64,000 nt of DNA from Muribaculaceae bacterium (GCA_023665245.1 JAMPEH010000002.1:124001-188000); one strand, 5' to 3'; positions 27,756 to 37,793 are shown, counted from the stretch's first letter. Numbers and translations: made by a program. The notes: generated by a model not told the origin, from the letters alone.

Positions 27756-28082
27756 ATGGAAAACGCACCAGTTGTTGCCGAAACTACAATTGATACCGTT
27801 GCCCAAACGACGGGTATGGCCACGCAACAGCCATCGTCACTGTTTATGTGGGGGTATATTATCGTTATATTTGGAATATTGTATTTCTTTATGTATCGGC
27901 CAAATAAAAAACGTATGGCGGAATATAAGAAAATGCTGGATTCTATTCAGGTGGGCAATCGTGTCTTGGCCGCGGGTATATATGGTACTGTTAAAAAAGT
28001 AAATGAAAAATCAATTGATGTTGAAATCGCCAAGGGTGTTGTTGTCGAAATCAACAAAAATGCAGTCGCAAACGTCGAATAA
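27756..28082 (+). CDS. yajC: preprotein translocase subunit YajC
   Basis: 108 aa: one membrane segment (about 29-48, MWGYIIVIFGILYFFMYRP) followed by the conserved soluble part starting RPNKKRMAEYKKMLDSIQVGN (quoted in part) with VLAAGIYGTVKKV. YajC associates with SecDF and SecYEG. AAGGAG lies 7 bases before the ATG. First gene of the yajC-secD-secF operon. Confidence 0.95.
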   Translation: MENAPVVAETTIDTVAQTTGMATQQPSSLFMWGYIIVIFGILYFFMYRPNKKRMAEYKKMLDSIQVGNRVLAAGIYGTVKKVNEKSIDVEIAKGVVVEINKNAVANVE

Positions 28083-28097
28083 AGGATGGGCAGGGTT

Positions 28098-29657
28098 ATG
28101 TTTAAAAAACTGGCAATCGTATTTATTGCAGGGTTCGGTGTATTGTTGGCCGTGCCGACAATGTCGCCAAAGTTGGCACCGTATTTTCCGTCATGGATTA
28201 AACCAATTCCACTGGGGTTGGATTTAAAGGGCGGGGCGCAATTGTTGTTAGAGGTTGATACCGATACCATGTTTCGTGAAAAGTCGGTTCAATTATATGA
28301 CGAAGTGCGCACGTCGCTGATTGACCGTGACAAGGGTGTTATCAGATTTTCAAATCTGCGCAATGCTGACGGTGTTGTGTCTTTTGTTGTGCGTGATACG
28401 TCTGATGTATCGCGTGCCAAGGGACGGTTAAAAAGTGCACTGGGGGGCGGTGTGGATATATCGTCTGATGGTGATACAATTGTTTTATCTTATTCTGAAA
28501 AACAGAAAAAAGAAATGATTGATGACGCATTGAACCGCAGTATTGAAATTGTGCGTCGTCGTATTGATGCGCTGGGAACCAAGGAACCGTCTATTCAGAC
28601 CCAGGGCGGTAAATATATCTTGATTCAGTTGCCGGGCGTTGATAATCCGGAACATATCAAAGAATTAATTGGTCAGACGGCGAAAATGACGTTCCATCTG
28701 GTTAATGAAAACGTGACGGCAGAACAGTTGGCGTCGGGGCATGCACCGGCGGGTACGGAATTTTTGCCTTATATTGACATGCCGGGTCAAATTGTTCCTG
28801 TTTATTCGCGTGTCGAAGTATCTGGTGAAAGTTTGAAAGATTCCCAGGCGGATTTTGACCAGAATAATATGCCTGTTGTGACAACCAGTTTTGATTCAAC
28901 AGGTGCGCGTCGGTTCGCAAAATTAACAACAGAACATGTTGGTGAACGTTTTGCAATCGTATTAGACGGCAAGGTTTTGTCGGCACCAAATATTCGTGAA
29001 CCAATTCCGGGTGGCCGTGGCCAGATTTCTGGCGGATTTACATTACAAGGGGCCAAGGATTTGGCGGTTTTGTTGCGCAGTGGTGCATTGCCGGCACCAT
29101 TACAGGTTATCGAAGAACGCACCGTTGGTGCGGGACTGGGGGCGGATACAATTGCAAGCGGTAAAATCGGGTCTGCGGTTGGTGTGTTGTTCGTCATGCT
29201 GTTCATGATATTTGTATATCGTGCATTTGGTGTTGTGGCAGATATCGTATTGCTGGTAAATTTGGCAATGATTATTGGTATATCAGCAACGCTGGGGGCG
29301 ACATTGACGTTGCCAGGTATTGCAGGTATCGTGCTGACATTGGGGATGGCGGTTGATGCAAACATATTGCCGTTTGAACGTGTCCGGGATGAAGTGCGCG
29401 AAGGTGTCCCAACCCTGCGTGCGGTTGATATGGGCTTTACCCGTTCGATGAAGACGGTTATGGATGGAAATTTGACTAATTTAATTTGTGCGTTGATTCT
29501 GTTCCAATTTGGTGCAGGCCCAATTCGTGGATTTGCTGTCACACTGTCGATTGGTGTTATTACAACGCTGTTCACATGTTTGTTGTTGTCGCGTGTGATG
29601 ATTGACTGGTGGATGAACGGTAAAAATAAAAAGATTGGTTATATCAGAAACAAGTAG
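28098..29657 (+). CDS. secD: protein translocase subunit SecD
   Basis: 519 aa from ATG 28098 (GGGCAGGG just upstream; an ATG at 28086 is an alternative). LGLDLKGGAQLLLEVD near residue 40 is the SecD D1 motif; periplasmic region; then six membrane segments with GMAVDANILPFERVRDE carrying the functional Asp. Uses proton flow to pull preproteins across the membrane with SecF. Gap to secF 12 bases. Confidence 0.96.
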   Translation: MFKKLAIVFIAGFGVLLAVPTMSPKLAPYFPSWIKPIPLGLDLKGGAQLLLEVDTDTMFREKSVQLYDEVRTSLIDRDKGVIRFSNLRNADGVVSFVVRDTSDVSRAKGRLKSALGGGVDISSDGDTIVLSYSEKQKKEMIDDALNRSIEIVRRRIDALGTKEPSIQTQGGKYILIQLPGVDNPEHIKELIGQTAKMTFHLVNENVTAEQLASGHAPAGTEFLPYIDMPGQIVPVYSRVEVSGESLKDSQADFDQNNMPVVTTSFDSTGARRFAKLTTEHVGERFAIVLDGKVLSAPNIREPIPGGRGQISGGFTLQGAKDLAVLLRSGALPAPLQVIEERTVGAGLGADTIASGKIGSAVGVLFVMLFMIFVYRAFGVVADIVLLVNLAMIIGISATLGATLTLPGIAGIVLTLGMAVDANILPFERVRDEVREGVPTLRAVDMGFTRSMKTVMDGNLTNLICALILFQFGAGPIRGFAVTLSIGVITTLFTCLLLSRVMIDWWMNGKNKKIGYIRNK

Positions 29658-29669
29658 GGGATTTATATC

Positions 29670-30533
29670 ATGAAACTGCACTTTATGAAATATCGGAAAT
29701 TATCGTATTGGATTTCTGGGGTATTGGTTGTGTTGTCTGTTGTGTCGTTGTTGACACATGGATTGAACTATGGAATTGACTTTTCGGGCGGTATATCGAT
29801 GGAAGTGACACCGACAGCCGCGGATATGACAATTGATAAAATGCGCACTGAACTGGCGGCGTTCGGTCCAGAATTACAAAGCGTGGACGGTGGTGCAATA
29901 CTGGTGCGTGTTGGGCTGCCACGTGGTGCGACAGATGCCGAACAGAACACACGTGTGGCAGAAATAAAAAATATCTTGGGTGACCAGGTGTCGTATTCCC
30001 AGGTTCAGATTGTAGGCCCCAAGATTGGCGGCGAACTGGTGCGTGGTGGTATATTGGCGATTCTGGTATCGTTTGTGTTGATGAGTGTTTATATCTGGAT
30101 ACGTTATCGCGGTGGTTATGCGGTGGGGTCATTTGTGTCACTGGTATTGGACTTTGTGTTGATGTTTGGATTCTTTTCCGTCACAGGATTGGAATTCAAT
30201 CAGACAGCCATTGCTGTTATATTGATGGGTATTGGATATTCTATTAATGACAAGGTTGTGAATTATGACCGAATTGATGAAAATATCAAAAAGTACCATA
30301 AAATGCCGATGACTGATTTAATTGACCTGTCGGTGAACGAAATGTTTCGTCGTACAATTATGACCAGTATTTCTACCATCTTGGCGATGGTTGGGTTGTA
30401 TATCTTTGGCGGATTAATGCTGAAAGAATTTGCAATCGCAATGACTTTTTCTGTTGTGATGGGAACATTGACCAGTATCTATATTTCGAACGTGATTCTG
30501 TATCACTTTAACCTGCGCGATACAAAGTATTAA
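29670..30533 (+). CDS. secF: protein translocase subunit SecF
   Basis: 287 aa. LNYGIDFSGGISMEV is the SecF D1 motif near residue 35; GYSINDKVVNYDRIDEN near 190 corresponds to the D4/D5 motif (usually YSxNDTVVxxDRIREN, here K for T). Six membrane segments. Partner of SecD directly upstream. Confidence 0.95.
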   Translation: MKLHFMKYRKLSYWISGVLVVLSVVSLLTHGLNYGIDFSGGISMEVTPTAADMTIDKMRTELAAFGPELQSVDGGAILVRVGLPRGATDAEQNTRVAEIKNILGDQVSYSQVQIVGPKIGGELVRGGILAILVSFVLMSVYIWIRYRGGYAVGSFVSLVLDFVLMFGFFSVTGLEFNQTAIAVILMGIGYSINDKVVNYDRIDENIKKYHKMPMTDLIDLSVNEMFRRTIMTSISTILAMVGLYIFGGLMLKEFAIAMTFSVVMGTLTSIYISNVILYHFNLRDTKY

Positions 30534-30577
30534 TAATTGTATCGCGTGGTGTTGCAAAATGGGGACAGGGGGGATGT

Positions 30578-32095
30578 ATGCAAATGGGCAAATTATTTAG
30601 ACTGTTGTTATTTGTTATATCGATATCGGCGGGTGCGGTGGCACACGCCGACAGTCTGTTCTTTGAAGATGAACCGGTGCAGGATGGTTTACATGTATTT
30701 GATGTGTCGGAAACATTTGCGGATATCTATGAAAAACTGGATGGGGTTAAGTGGGGCGGTAAAAACATAAATGTCGCGATAGAGGCATTGGAAAACCTGA
30801 ATCCCAACGCACATATTGCGGCGACGGATGAACGTGTTGTATTGGTATGGAAAGATAATATTATTGCAAATTATCCGAGGCCCACGGCCTATGATTGGCG
30901 TGGTTTTGGTGAAATCACAACGGCATTGGTGTTAAAATTGCGTGAAAATGATTCCTTTCTGCGTCACGCCAGTGAAAGTGAAATGTATCAGATGGTCGTA
31001 GATAGTTTGATGCGTGGTGTGGATGAAAATGGGCGGTATATATTTTCGCGTGCAGCAGAGATTGCCGAAGATGGTAGAATCCTTACACATTCTGGTATAG
31101 AGGCGGTACGTGATGCGCGTGGCAATTTCCGTATATCTGGGATTTATAAAGATTCACCGGCAGATATCGCGGGGGTGCGTGCGGATGACCTAATCGTTGC
31201 AATAAATGGCGTGGACGCTGCATCTGTATCAGATGCAGATTTTGCGGCGATGGTATCTGGTTTTAATTCTGGTACGTCAAAGTTAAAATTATTGACGCCG
31301 TCTGGTGACAAGGATGTTGTTTTGCGTCGTGCAACGATTATTGTTGCAGATTCTGATATTGTTCATCGCGATATGCAGGATGATGGTGCGATTTTAGAAA
31401 TTGTTGTGCATCGGGTATCGCCAAATGCCGTATCAATTGTATCTGATGCGTTAAATACATATGATGATATTACTGGGATTATTTTGGATATGCGTGCGGC
31501 AACTGGTGATGATGAACGTGCGGCGGCAAAATTTGCCAGTCTGTTTACGGGGACCGCGCCTGTTATGCGTATTGTTGAAACCGCCCAGGACGAGGTTGAG
31601 GTATCATCTGCGGCAAATGCCATAACAGATGTACCGGTTGTGGTATTGATGTCAAATATGACACGTGGCACCGCAGAGGCAGTTGTTGCCACATTTTATG
31701 AAACACATCGTGGTGTATTGGTTGGAACACCGACGGCCGGCGCGGCACGTATCGCAACGCGTATTAATCTGAATAATGGCGGGGCGTTGGAATTGTTGAA
31801 TAAATCTATTAAAACGGGTGGGGGACGTCAAATTGACGGACGTGGCATTTTCCCGATTGTGTGTTTATCTAATATTCGTTCTGTGGCCCAGCAAAATGCG
31901 TTTTTCTTGAACGTGATAAATAATGATTTTAATGCACATGATTATAATCGTGACCAAAACGTATCGGCCGATGCGGTGCGTCGTGGTTGTCCGGTTATTA
32001 CCAGTGGGGCCGATGAAGATGCACTGGCCTCAGCGGTCGCAGTTCAGATTTTAACCAGTAAAAAAGTTTATAATCGTCTGATTGCAGATGAATAG
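30578..32095 (+). CDS. S41-like PDZ protein lacking catalytic residues
   Basis: 505 aa with a signal peptide (about 1-24, ending VAHA-DS). A PDZ domain at about 170-250 (SGIYKDSPADIAGVRADDLI, NGVDA) is followed by an S41 (C-terminal processing protease) fold. Aligned by eye with Tsp, where the pair is S in SAS-A-SE and K in GEPTFGKG, this protein has G364 (TRGTAEA) and A389 (GTPTAGAA), with spacing kept exactly. So it is probably not a protease but may bind C-termini in the periplasm. GGGGGG precedes the start; 44 bases after secF. Confidence 0.8.
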   Translation: MQMGKLFRLLLFVISISAGAVAHADSLFFEDEPVQDGLHVFDVSETFADIYEKLDGVKWGGKNINVAIEALENLNPNAHIAATDERVVLVWKDNIIANYPRPTAYDWRGFGEITTALVLKLRENDSFLRHASESEMYQMVVDSLMRGVDENGRYIFSRAAEIAEDGRILTHSGIEAVRDARGNFRISGIYKDSPADIAGVRADDLIVAINGVDAASVSDADFAAMVSGFNSGTSKLKLLTPSGDKDVVLRRATIIVADSDIVHRDMQDDGAILEIVVHRVSPNAVSIVSDALNTYDDITGIILDMRAATGDDERAAAKFASLFTGTAPVMRIVETAQDEVEVSSAANAITDVPVVVLMSNMTRGTAEAVVATFYETHRGVLVGTPTAGAARIATRINLNNGGALELLNKSIKTGGGRQIDGRGIFPIVCLSNIRSVAQQNAFFLNVINNDFNAHDYNRDQNVSADAVRRGCPVITSGADEDALASAVAVQILTSKKVYNRLIADE

Positions 32096-32112
32096 TTTAG
32101 TTGAGGCATAAA

Positions 32113-32802
32113 ATGTTTTTAAGCAAAAATAATGTAATAAAATGGAAATTGTTGGCAATCGCATCCGTTGTCGTGTTGGCGGCGGTGTTTACGGGGGTAC
32201 TGTGGTGGGATAGGCCGTTGTATCTGTTTATGCGTCAATTTGATTGTCCGTTATTCGGATGGATTGATGCGATATTTGATGCCAAGATTTGGATTATTAT
32301 ATCTGGTATATTACTAATTGCGTTTTATGTAAAAAAAGCAATAGAAACAAAACCTAATTTCAGAAATTCAAAGCATTATATTAATCTGTGGGCGATTGGG
32401 CGCGATTTTATCGAAAAAACAAAGCATAGTTATGCATTTTTTATATTTTGTAGCGTTCTTTCGGCAAGTTTATTTGCCAAAGTGTTAAAGGTCGTAATCG
32501 GGCGTGCCAGACCTATATTTTTTGAGGCACTGGATATGACTGGATTTTTTCCGTTCACATTAGATTGGGCGTTTAATTCAATGCCGTCCGGGCACAGTGT
32601 TGCGACATTTGCAGGTTTGGTTATGTTGGGGATGTTGGTGCCAAAAATAAAGTGGGCGACATGGACTATTGCGATTGTTGTTGGTGCGTCACGTGTTGCA
32701 TACGGTGCACATTGGCCGACAGATGTGATTCTGGGGGCGTTTATTGGTATGGTCGCGGCAGATTTTGTGAAATGGTTTATTGTTAAATATCGTGACCAAT
32801 AA
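32113..32802 (+). CDS. PAP2-family membrane phosphatase
   Basis: 229 aa from ATG 32113 (GAGG 7 bases upstream). Five or six membrane segments and the three PAP2 motifs: KVVIGRARP, PSGHS, and SRVAYGAHWPTDVILG. Members dephosphorylate undecaprenyl pyrophosphate, phosphatidic acid or lipid A; the substrate cannot be told. A long basic loop sits between the first two segments (about 80-105). Ends in a terminator. Confidence 0.9.
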   Translation: MFLSKNNVIKWKLLAIASVVVLAAVFTGVLWWDRPLYLFMRQFDCPLFGWIDAIFDAKIWIIISGILLIAFYVKKAIETKPNFRNSKHYINLWAIGRDFIEKTKHSYAFFIFCSVLSASLFAKVLKVVIGRARPIFFEALDMTGFFPFTLDWAFNSMPSGHSVATFAGLVMLGMLVPKIKWATWTIAIVVGASRVAYGAHWPTDVILGAFIGMVAADFVKWFIVKYRDQ

Positions 32803-32828
32803 TATAAAAAATTTTGTCTTTAATATAT

Positions 32829-32862
32829 AGAAAGTCGCATAGTTATATGCGACTTTCTGTTT
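32829..32862 (+). terminator. terminator after PAP2 gene
   Basis: Long stem AGAAAGTCGCATA / TATGCGACTTTCT with loop GTTA, followed by GTTT. Confidence 0.8.
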
Positions 32863-32907
32863 AAATTATCATAACATTTTGACTTTTTTTGTGATAAAAT
32901 ATCCCGC

Positions 32908-35166
32908 ATGGAAAGCAAGTTTTTACCGGACAGTATATCCGGCGCATTAAAGAGTTTATTGCAGCGTGCGTTGGGCGCGGTATTGATAGTTTTTGCAATT
33001 ATGGCAATATTTGGGTTATTTTTTTATGACCCGTTTTTAGATGGTTTTGCCACCGCCAGTACATTTGGTAATCAATCATTTATGGGCCAGATTGTCGGAT
33101 TTGTACGATATGTAATTGGGTTTGTGCCGGCGTTGTTTTTGTTTTTAATGCTGGGGCGTGTTGGGCTGTCATGGATGGCGCGGCGGGAAAATGACGGGGC
33201 CGGTGTTTATAATTTCTTGCGTGGTTTTGTTGCGGTGTGTTCTGGTGCGGCGGCATTTGGTTTGATTGCGCCAATGGCAACGTTTGGCGGTATGTTTGGC
33301 GTTATTTGTGCGACAGATTTCGCATCTGTTTTGGGCGCGTGGGGATTTGTCGCAGGATTTGTGATGCTGGGGGTATTTTTTTATCTGGCCGCCAGTTTGT
33401 TGCATATAAAGTGGTCGCATATTCGTGGTGCTGTGGTGCGTATGTGGCGATTTGTGCGTTGGACTTTGGGGGTATTTCATTTGGCAACGCCGGTCGAACC
33501 TGTATCTGATGAAGAATTTGAAACAGATTCAGAAGATGATACAGCCCAAGATGTCGCAGCGGATGCGGCAGAGGATGCACCCATCAAGGCACGCCGGGCA
33601 CGTCGTCGCGCAACGGCGGCAATTGTCGCGCCGGTGGCTGGGCGCAGTCGTACCAGTGACGCGCAGTATCTATTGCCAGACCCGCGATTTTTGGAAAAGT
33701 CTAATTTTGGTAAAAATATTGTCACACCTGAATTAAAGCGCAATGCCCAGGCGATGGAGGTGCACTTTGCCGAATACGGTGTTCGTGGGCGTGTCGTTGG
33801 AATTCGTCCGGGGCCAATCGTCACATTGTATGAATTTGAGCCTGATACCGGTATGCGTATTGCCAAAATCACAGATACAGTCAAGGATATGACACGTGCG
33901 ATGGCAACAGAAAATATTCGTATTTCGCATATTCCAAACACTAATTTGATTGGTGTTGAAATGGTGAACATTAATCGTCAAACGGTGCGGTTCCAATCAC
34001 TGATAGATAATCCGACATTTACAGAATCTAAATATAAAATCCCGTTGGCGTTGGGCGTAAATATTGGTGGTAATCCGATGTATTATGATTTGGCCAAAAT
34101 GCCACACATGTTGATTGCAGGGCGTACTGGGTCTGGTAAATCGGTATTTGTGCAATCTATTATTACATCCATTGTTTATCATTTTACACCTGACAAATGC
34201 AAGATGGTGATTATTGACCCAAAAGGTGTGGACTTTGGGTTCTGGGATGATATTCCGCATTTGATTACGCCAATTGTAAAACTGGATCCGGCGGCGGCGG
34301 TAAATGCGCTGAAATGGGCGGTGCGTGAAATGGATGATCGCTATGAACGGATGAAGGTTGTAAATGCACGCAACTTTGAAAGTTATAATGAAATTATGGC
34401 GAACAAGCGTGCAAGTGGCGAAAAATTAACCAAGCAGGTGGCTGTCGGCACGGACGAGGAGACGGGTGAATTATTATTTGAAACCCAGGAAATTGATATG
34501 TCCGATTGGCCATACATCGTAATTATTATTGACGAGGTGGCCGACCTGATGTCACTGGCCCGTAAAGAGGTCGAGGCATGTATCCAACGCATCGCGCAAA
34601 AGGCACGTGCGGCGGGTATCCATCTGGTTATGGCGACCCAGCGTCCGGATGCGACAACCATTACCGGTGTTATCAAGGCGAATTTCCCAACGCGTGTATC
34701 GTTCCAGGCCCGCAGTAATATTGACTCTATGACAACACTGGGTGAAAAGGGCGCAGAACAATTGTTGGCATGTGGCGATATGTTGTTTAGCGAGGCCGGT
34801 CGCGTCCCTGTCCGTATCCATGGTGCATTTATAACGGATGAAGAATTGACAACAATTGGCAATTTCTTGCGCGGGCAGGGTATGCCAGAATATGCCGATG
34901 GCGTGACGGATGGTGGTGATGCGGTGGGCGGTGGCGCTGGGGCGTTTGCGGGCCTGCCGGGTGCGGCGCCAAGTAAGGCGGATAAAGACGGTGATTTATA
35001 TTCCCAGGCCAAGGAAGTTGTTTTACGTGATAAAAAGCCGACCATTTCATATATCCAGCGTCGTTTAAGTATTGGATATAACAAGGCGGCAACATTTATT
35101 GAACGCATGGAAGAAGAGGGTATAATCAGTGCCCCCGACGCCAATAATAAACGACACATTTTGTAA
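32908..35166 (+). CDS. ftsK: DNA translocase FtsK
   Basis: 752 aa. Four N-terminal membrane segments (about 15-185), a charged Ala/Glu/Arg linker (195-250), then the alpha/beta motor with Walker A GRTGSGKSVFVQ, IIIDEVADLM as Walker B and ATQRPDA, and the C-terminal gamma winged helix (SYIQRRLSIGYNKAATFI) that reads KOPS sites. It segregates chromosome termini at the septum and activates Xer recombination; xerD is at 23248. Confidence 0.97.
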   Translation: MESKFLPDSISGALKSLLQRALGAVLIVFAIMAIFGLFFYDPFLDGFATASTFGNQSFMGQIVGFVRYVIGFVPALFLFLMLGRVGLSWMARRENDGAGVYNFLRGFVAVCSGAAAFGLIAPMATFGGMFGVICATDFASVLGAWGFVAGFVMLGVFFYLAASLLHIKWSHIRGAVVRMWRFVRWTLGVFHLATPVEPVSDEEFETDSEDDTAQDVAADAAEDAPIKARRARRRATAAIVAPVAGRSRTSDAQYLLPDPRFLEKSNFGKNIVTPELKRNAQAMEVHFAEYGVRGRVVGIRPGPIVTLYEFEPDTGMRIAKITDTVKDMTRAMATENIRISHIPNTNLIGVEMVNINRQTVRFQSLIDNPTFTESKYKIPLALGVNIGGNPMYYDLAKMPHMLIAGRTGSGKSVFVQSIITSIVYHFTPDKCKMVIIDPKGVDFGFWDDIPHLITPIVKLDPAAAVNALKWAVREMDDRYERMKVVNARNFESYNEIMANKRASGEKLTKQVAVGTDEETGELLFETQEIDMSDWPYIVIIIDEVADLMSLARKEVEACIQRIAQKARAAGIHLVMATQRPDATTITGVIKANFPTRVSFQARSNIDSMTTLGEKGAEQLLACGDMLFSEAGRVPVRIHGAFITDEELTTIGNFLRGQGMPEYADGVTDGGDAVGGGAGAFAGLPGAAPSKADKDGDLYSQAKEVVLRDKKPTISYIQRRLSIGYNKAATFIERMEEEGIISAPDANNKRHIL

Positions 35167-35193
35167 AAAATCCTGCGATGGCGGATTTTTTAC
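35166..35193 (+). terminator. terminator after ftsK
   Basis: Stem AAATCC.GC / GC.GGATTT around a GATG loop, followed by a T run. Confidence 0.75.
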
Positions 35194-35230
35194 AGTGAAC
35201 AATCCGCAAAGAACAATTAACAAATAAAGA

Positions 35231-35259
35231 TTGGATTTTTTGTTCATGGTATATATAAT
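35231..35259 (+). promoter_or_regulatory. promoter of R4
   Basis: TTGGAT, 17-base spacer, consensus TATAAT (35254-35259); predicted start about 35266, immediately before the first R4 hairpin. Confidence 0.65.
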
Positions 35260-35265
35260 GTATGT

Positions 35266-35436
35266 ACGTTGACATTAGTTGACTATCGGGTTTAAACGCC
35301 CAGTATTCTATTTCAATTAATGTCCCGACCAATGGTCGGGATGCTGTTGCTATATAATAGGCTGTGCCAAAGGCAATAGAAGTTTGGAATACAACTCGTT
35401 TAACTCCCGACCGCATATATAATATGTGGTCTTTTT
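35266..35436 (+). ncRNA. structured RNA R4 (six-member family) with terminator
   Basis: 5' hairpin GTTGAC/GTTGAC with G-U pairs (35268-35283), CGGG, P1a 35291-35298 with 35397-35403, P1b 35303-35308 with 35387-35392. H1 is missing. H2 is CCCGACC/GGTCGGG (35324-35340). The ATGCTGTTGCTATATAATA after H2 matches R1 and R2. Linker 35405-35412 pairs perfectly (8 bp) with the H2 3' arm 35334-35341, and its last GACC also opens the terminator stem (35409-35431) followed by five T. A 52-aa gene starts 28 bases later. Confidence 0.75.
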
Positions 35437-35464
35437 AATTTTTGGAACTTAATGAGGATTTAAA

Positions 35465-35623
35465 ATGAAAAAGCCAGACGCACGTCCAGTATCACTAACA
35501 ACCGGGTATTTGTATCCGATATATTTGGATTTGAAACAGTTGCGTGAAAAGATTGACAGATTGTGTCAATTTATGGAAAAAACAGAGCCGTGGTTTGACC
35601 CTGAAAATCGTCGCCAAAATTAA
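35465..35623 (+). CDS. 52-aa hypothetical protein downstream of R4
   Basis: Short gene with TGAGGA 9 bases before the ATG. Sequence begins MKKPDARPVSLTTGYLYPIY and goes on with a probable amphipathic helix (LDLKQLREKIDRLCQFME). No signal peptide. Not recognised. Its position directly after an R-family terminator parallels R3, R5 and R6. Confidence 0.6.
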   Translation: MKKPDARPVSLTTGYLYPIYLDLKQLREKIDRLCQFMEKTEPWFDPENRRQN

Positions 35624-35698
35624 TCGTCAAATATATTTTTAGTGCTTTTTTTGTATTTGTGTTTATGTTATAATTTTATCAAAAGGAGAATTTATAAC

Positions 35699-36961
35699 AT
35701 GAAATATCAAATGTCTTTGTTTGTTTGGGCGGTGGCGGTTTTTGGTATGTCGCCGGTTTTTGGTGCAACAAATTATGGCACGCGTGCCGCATCCAGTGCG
35801 GATTTGTCGGGTGCACCGGCGGTGCGTGAACGCAACAATGTTAATTATGAAAAATATCAGACACGTACAACAACCCGCGTATATGAAACCGAAGATGCAG
35901 GCAATCTGTATTACACACAACCTGTAAAACGCAGTGATTTGTACAAGCAATATGATAATGGGGCAGGTGCCCGCACGGTACGTACATCACGTGCAGAAAC
36001 AGTACGCAGTGAAATGCGTCGTAAATATTTCTTGGCACATCCGTTCTTTCAGCCGTTAAAGGGCAAGTTTGGTTCCGTCACGGATTTGTCATACACAATG
36101 AATAATTACAAAATGGATTTGACACCATTTTCATCAGTGACATTGGGTGATAATACATATAGTTTTGCAATGGATGATACATCTGCCAAATGGGATATGA
36201 CCCAGTTTTCTATTAAAGAAGATTTCAGTTATGGTATCACCGATAAAATTGCAATCTTGGGTATGGTGCAGTATGACATGGGTGACTATAAACTGGATTG
36301 GTCGGTTGCGCCTGATGATAAAATGGATGACAATGGTCTGAATATGTATGGTATTGGGCCGCAATGGCGTTTTGTTGATAACGACAATTGGATTGCAACA
36401 GCATCTGCATATTATCAGCGCCAGAAAGATATATCTAATAATTTCGTTTTGGAATTAAAGGCTGGATACAAGGTTGCATCAACTACAATTTATGGTTTGG
36501 CACGTGGTTGGTATGTATCGTTTGATGAAAATTCATATGGCAACGGTATCGAAGGCATAACCAAAGAAGGAAACACATCGTCAATATTCGTTGCATATAA
36601 AACAGATGCCGATGATGCGTTCTATGTCGAAGGCGGTCTGGGTGTATTCAGTGTATTGGAAGAAGACTGGACATTAAATGTAGAGGCTATATTTGGGGAC
36701 TATGATTGGCATAACCAGGCGTCAATCAAGGCCGCAATTGGTTGGCAGCCAAATGATTGGTTTGCATTAAATCTGTATGCCAAGACATCACTGTATGACA
36801 GTGCGGATGACAAAACACTGGGATTCTATGGATATGGATGGACATTGACAGATGTGAACAGTAATGAAGAAGTAATGGATACTTGGATAAAATATGGTGA
36901 TGCCAAGTTATCTGATTATCGTGAAACGACAATCGGTTTGCAGGCGATATTTATGTTCTAA
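35699..36961 (+). CDS. outer-membrane beta-barrel protein
   Basis: 420 aa from the ATG at 35699 (AAAGGAGAA upstream; extended -10 TGTTATAAT at 35666-35674). Signal peptide about 1-23 (ends VFGA). After a polar stretch, from about residue 115 alternating strands rich in Tyr/Trp/Gly/Asp follow, and the protein ends IGLQAIFMF with a terminal Phe, as outer-membrane barrels do. Function unknown. Its neighbour at 37033 is another barrel. Confidence 0.78.
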   Translation: MKYQMSLFVWAVAVFGMSPVFGATNYGTRAASSADLSGAPAVRERNNVNYEKYQTRTTTRVYETEDAGNLYYTQPVKRSDLYKQYDNGAGARTVRTSRAETVRSEMRRKYFLAHPFFQPLKGKFGSVTDLSYTMNNYKMDLTPFSSVTLGDNTYSFAMDDTSAKWDMTQFSIKEDFSYGITDKIAILGMVQYDMGDYKLDWSVAPDDKMDDNGLNMYGIGPQWRFVDNDNWIATASAYYQRQKDISNNFVLELKAGYKVASTTIYGLARGWYVSFDENSYGNGIEGITKEGNTSSIFVAYKTDADDAFYVEGGLGVFSVLEEDWTLNVEAIFGDYDWHNQASIKAAIGWQPNDWFALNLYAKTSLYDSADDKTLGFYGYGWTLTDVNSNEEVMDTWIKYGDAKLSDYRETTIGLQAIFMF

Positions 36962-36975
36962 GGTAATTTGATGTA

Positions 36976-37012
36976 TATGGCGTCGGCATTGGTCGGCGTC
37001 ATATTTTTATAT
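36976..37012 (+). terminator. probable terminator between barrel genes
   Basis: Stem TATGGCG / CGTCATA (one G-U) with inner GGC-rich pairing, followed by TTTTTATAT. Confidence 0.5.
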
Positions 37013-37032
37013 ATTTATATTCGGGGGATGTG

Positions 37033-37755
37033 ATGCGTAAAATATTTTTGTGTCTGATGGGGGCGGTGTTTTTGATTGGTGGGCGTGCGTATGCATATGA
37101 TGATGTGTTGGCACGTGATACATCAGACCCGCTGTATTTACAGGCAATCGAAGAAATTTTATCTAACACGACCCTGACGTATTCTGACAGTATACTGCGC
37201 ATTGGTCAGGCGGCGTCATACGGTATTAATAATCGGTTGACGTTGGGGGCAAATGTTCATTATCAAAATGACTTTGATGGTAATCAGGATGGATTTTCTG
37301 CGATTGATGTTGGCGGAACATATCGACTGATGCGGGCCGAAGATAACGATCAACGTATTATTACAGATGTTATGTTGGGGCTGAAATTCTGGGGCAGTTC
37401 GCATGTCAGAACCCCTTATTTTGCGGATTCCACGTATTATGCAGGATTGCGTTTTGGACGCCAATGGACAGGATTTACTTTGGCGGCATCAATAAAGTCA
37501 AATTGGATATTTGATGATGACCGTGGGATGAGTTATATTGACTTTATACCCGAGGCTTATTTCAGAATCAATCCTGATTGGCGTATTGGTGCGGCGTTTA
37601 CATGGCGCAAGTCTACCGATCCTGATTATGACCAAGAATGGCTGGATTTCAAAGTTGTGCGTCAATATGGCAGAACCCAGTATGTTGGTCAAATCGGATA
37701 TGAATTCGAAGGCGATGATGTCAGTGTGGGCACGCGCGTTAATATATTGTTTTAG
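37033..37755 (+). CDS. outer-membrane beta-barrel protein
   Basis: 240 aa from ATG 37033 (GGGGG just upstream). Signal peptide about 1-20 (ends GGRAYA-YD). Strand-like repeats such as RLTLGANVHYQ, GLRFGRQWTGFTLAA, and YVGQIGYEF, ending VGTRVNILF with a terminal Phe typical of barrel proteins recognised by Bam. Function unknown; follows the other barrel gene. Confidence 0.75.
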   Translation: MRKIFLCLMGAVFLIGGRAYAYDDVLARDTSDPLYLQAIEEILSNTTLTYSDSILRIGQAASYGINNRLTLGANVHYQNDFDGNQDGFSAIDVGGTYRLMRAEDNDQRIITDVMLGLKFWGSSHVRTPYFADSTYYAGLRFGRQWTGFTLAASIKSNWIFDDDRGMSYIDFIPEAYFRINPDWRIGAAFTWRKSTDPDYDQEWLDFKVVRQYGRTQYVGQIGYEFEGDDVSVGTRVNILF

Positions 37756-37793
37756 TTGACAATTTTTTAATTTTGTGCAACGCTGTTCGTATT

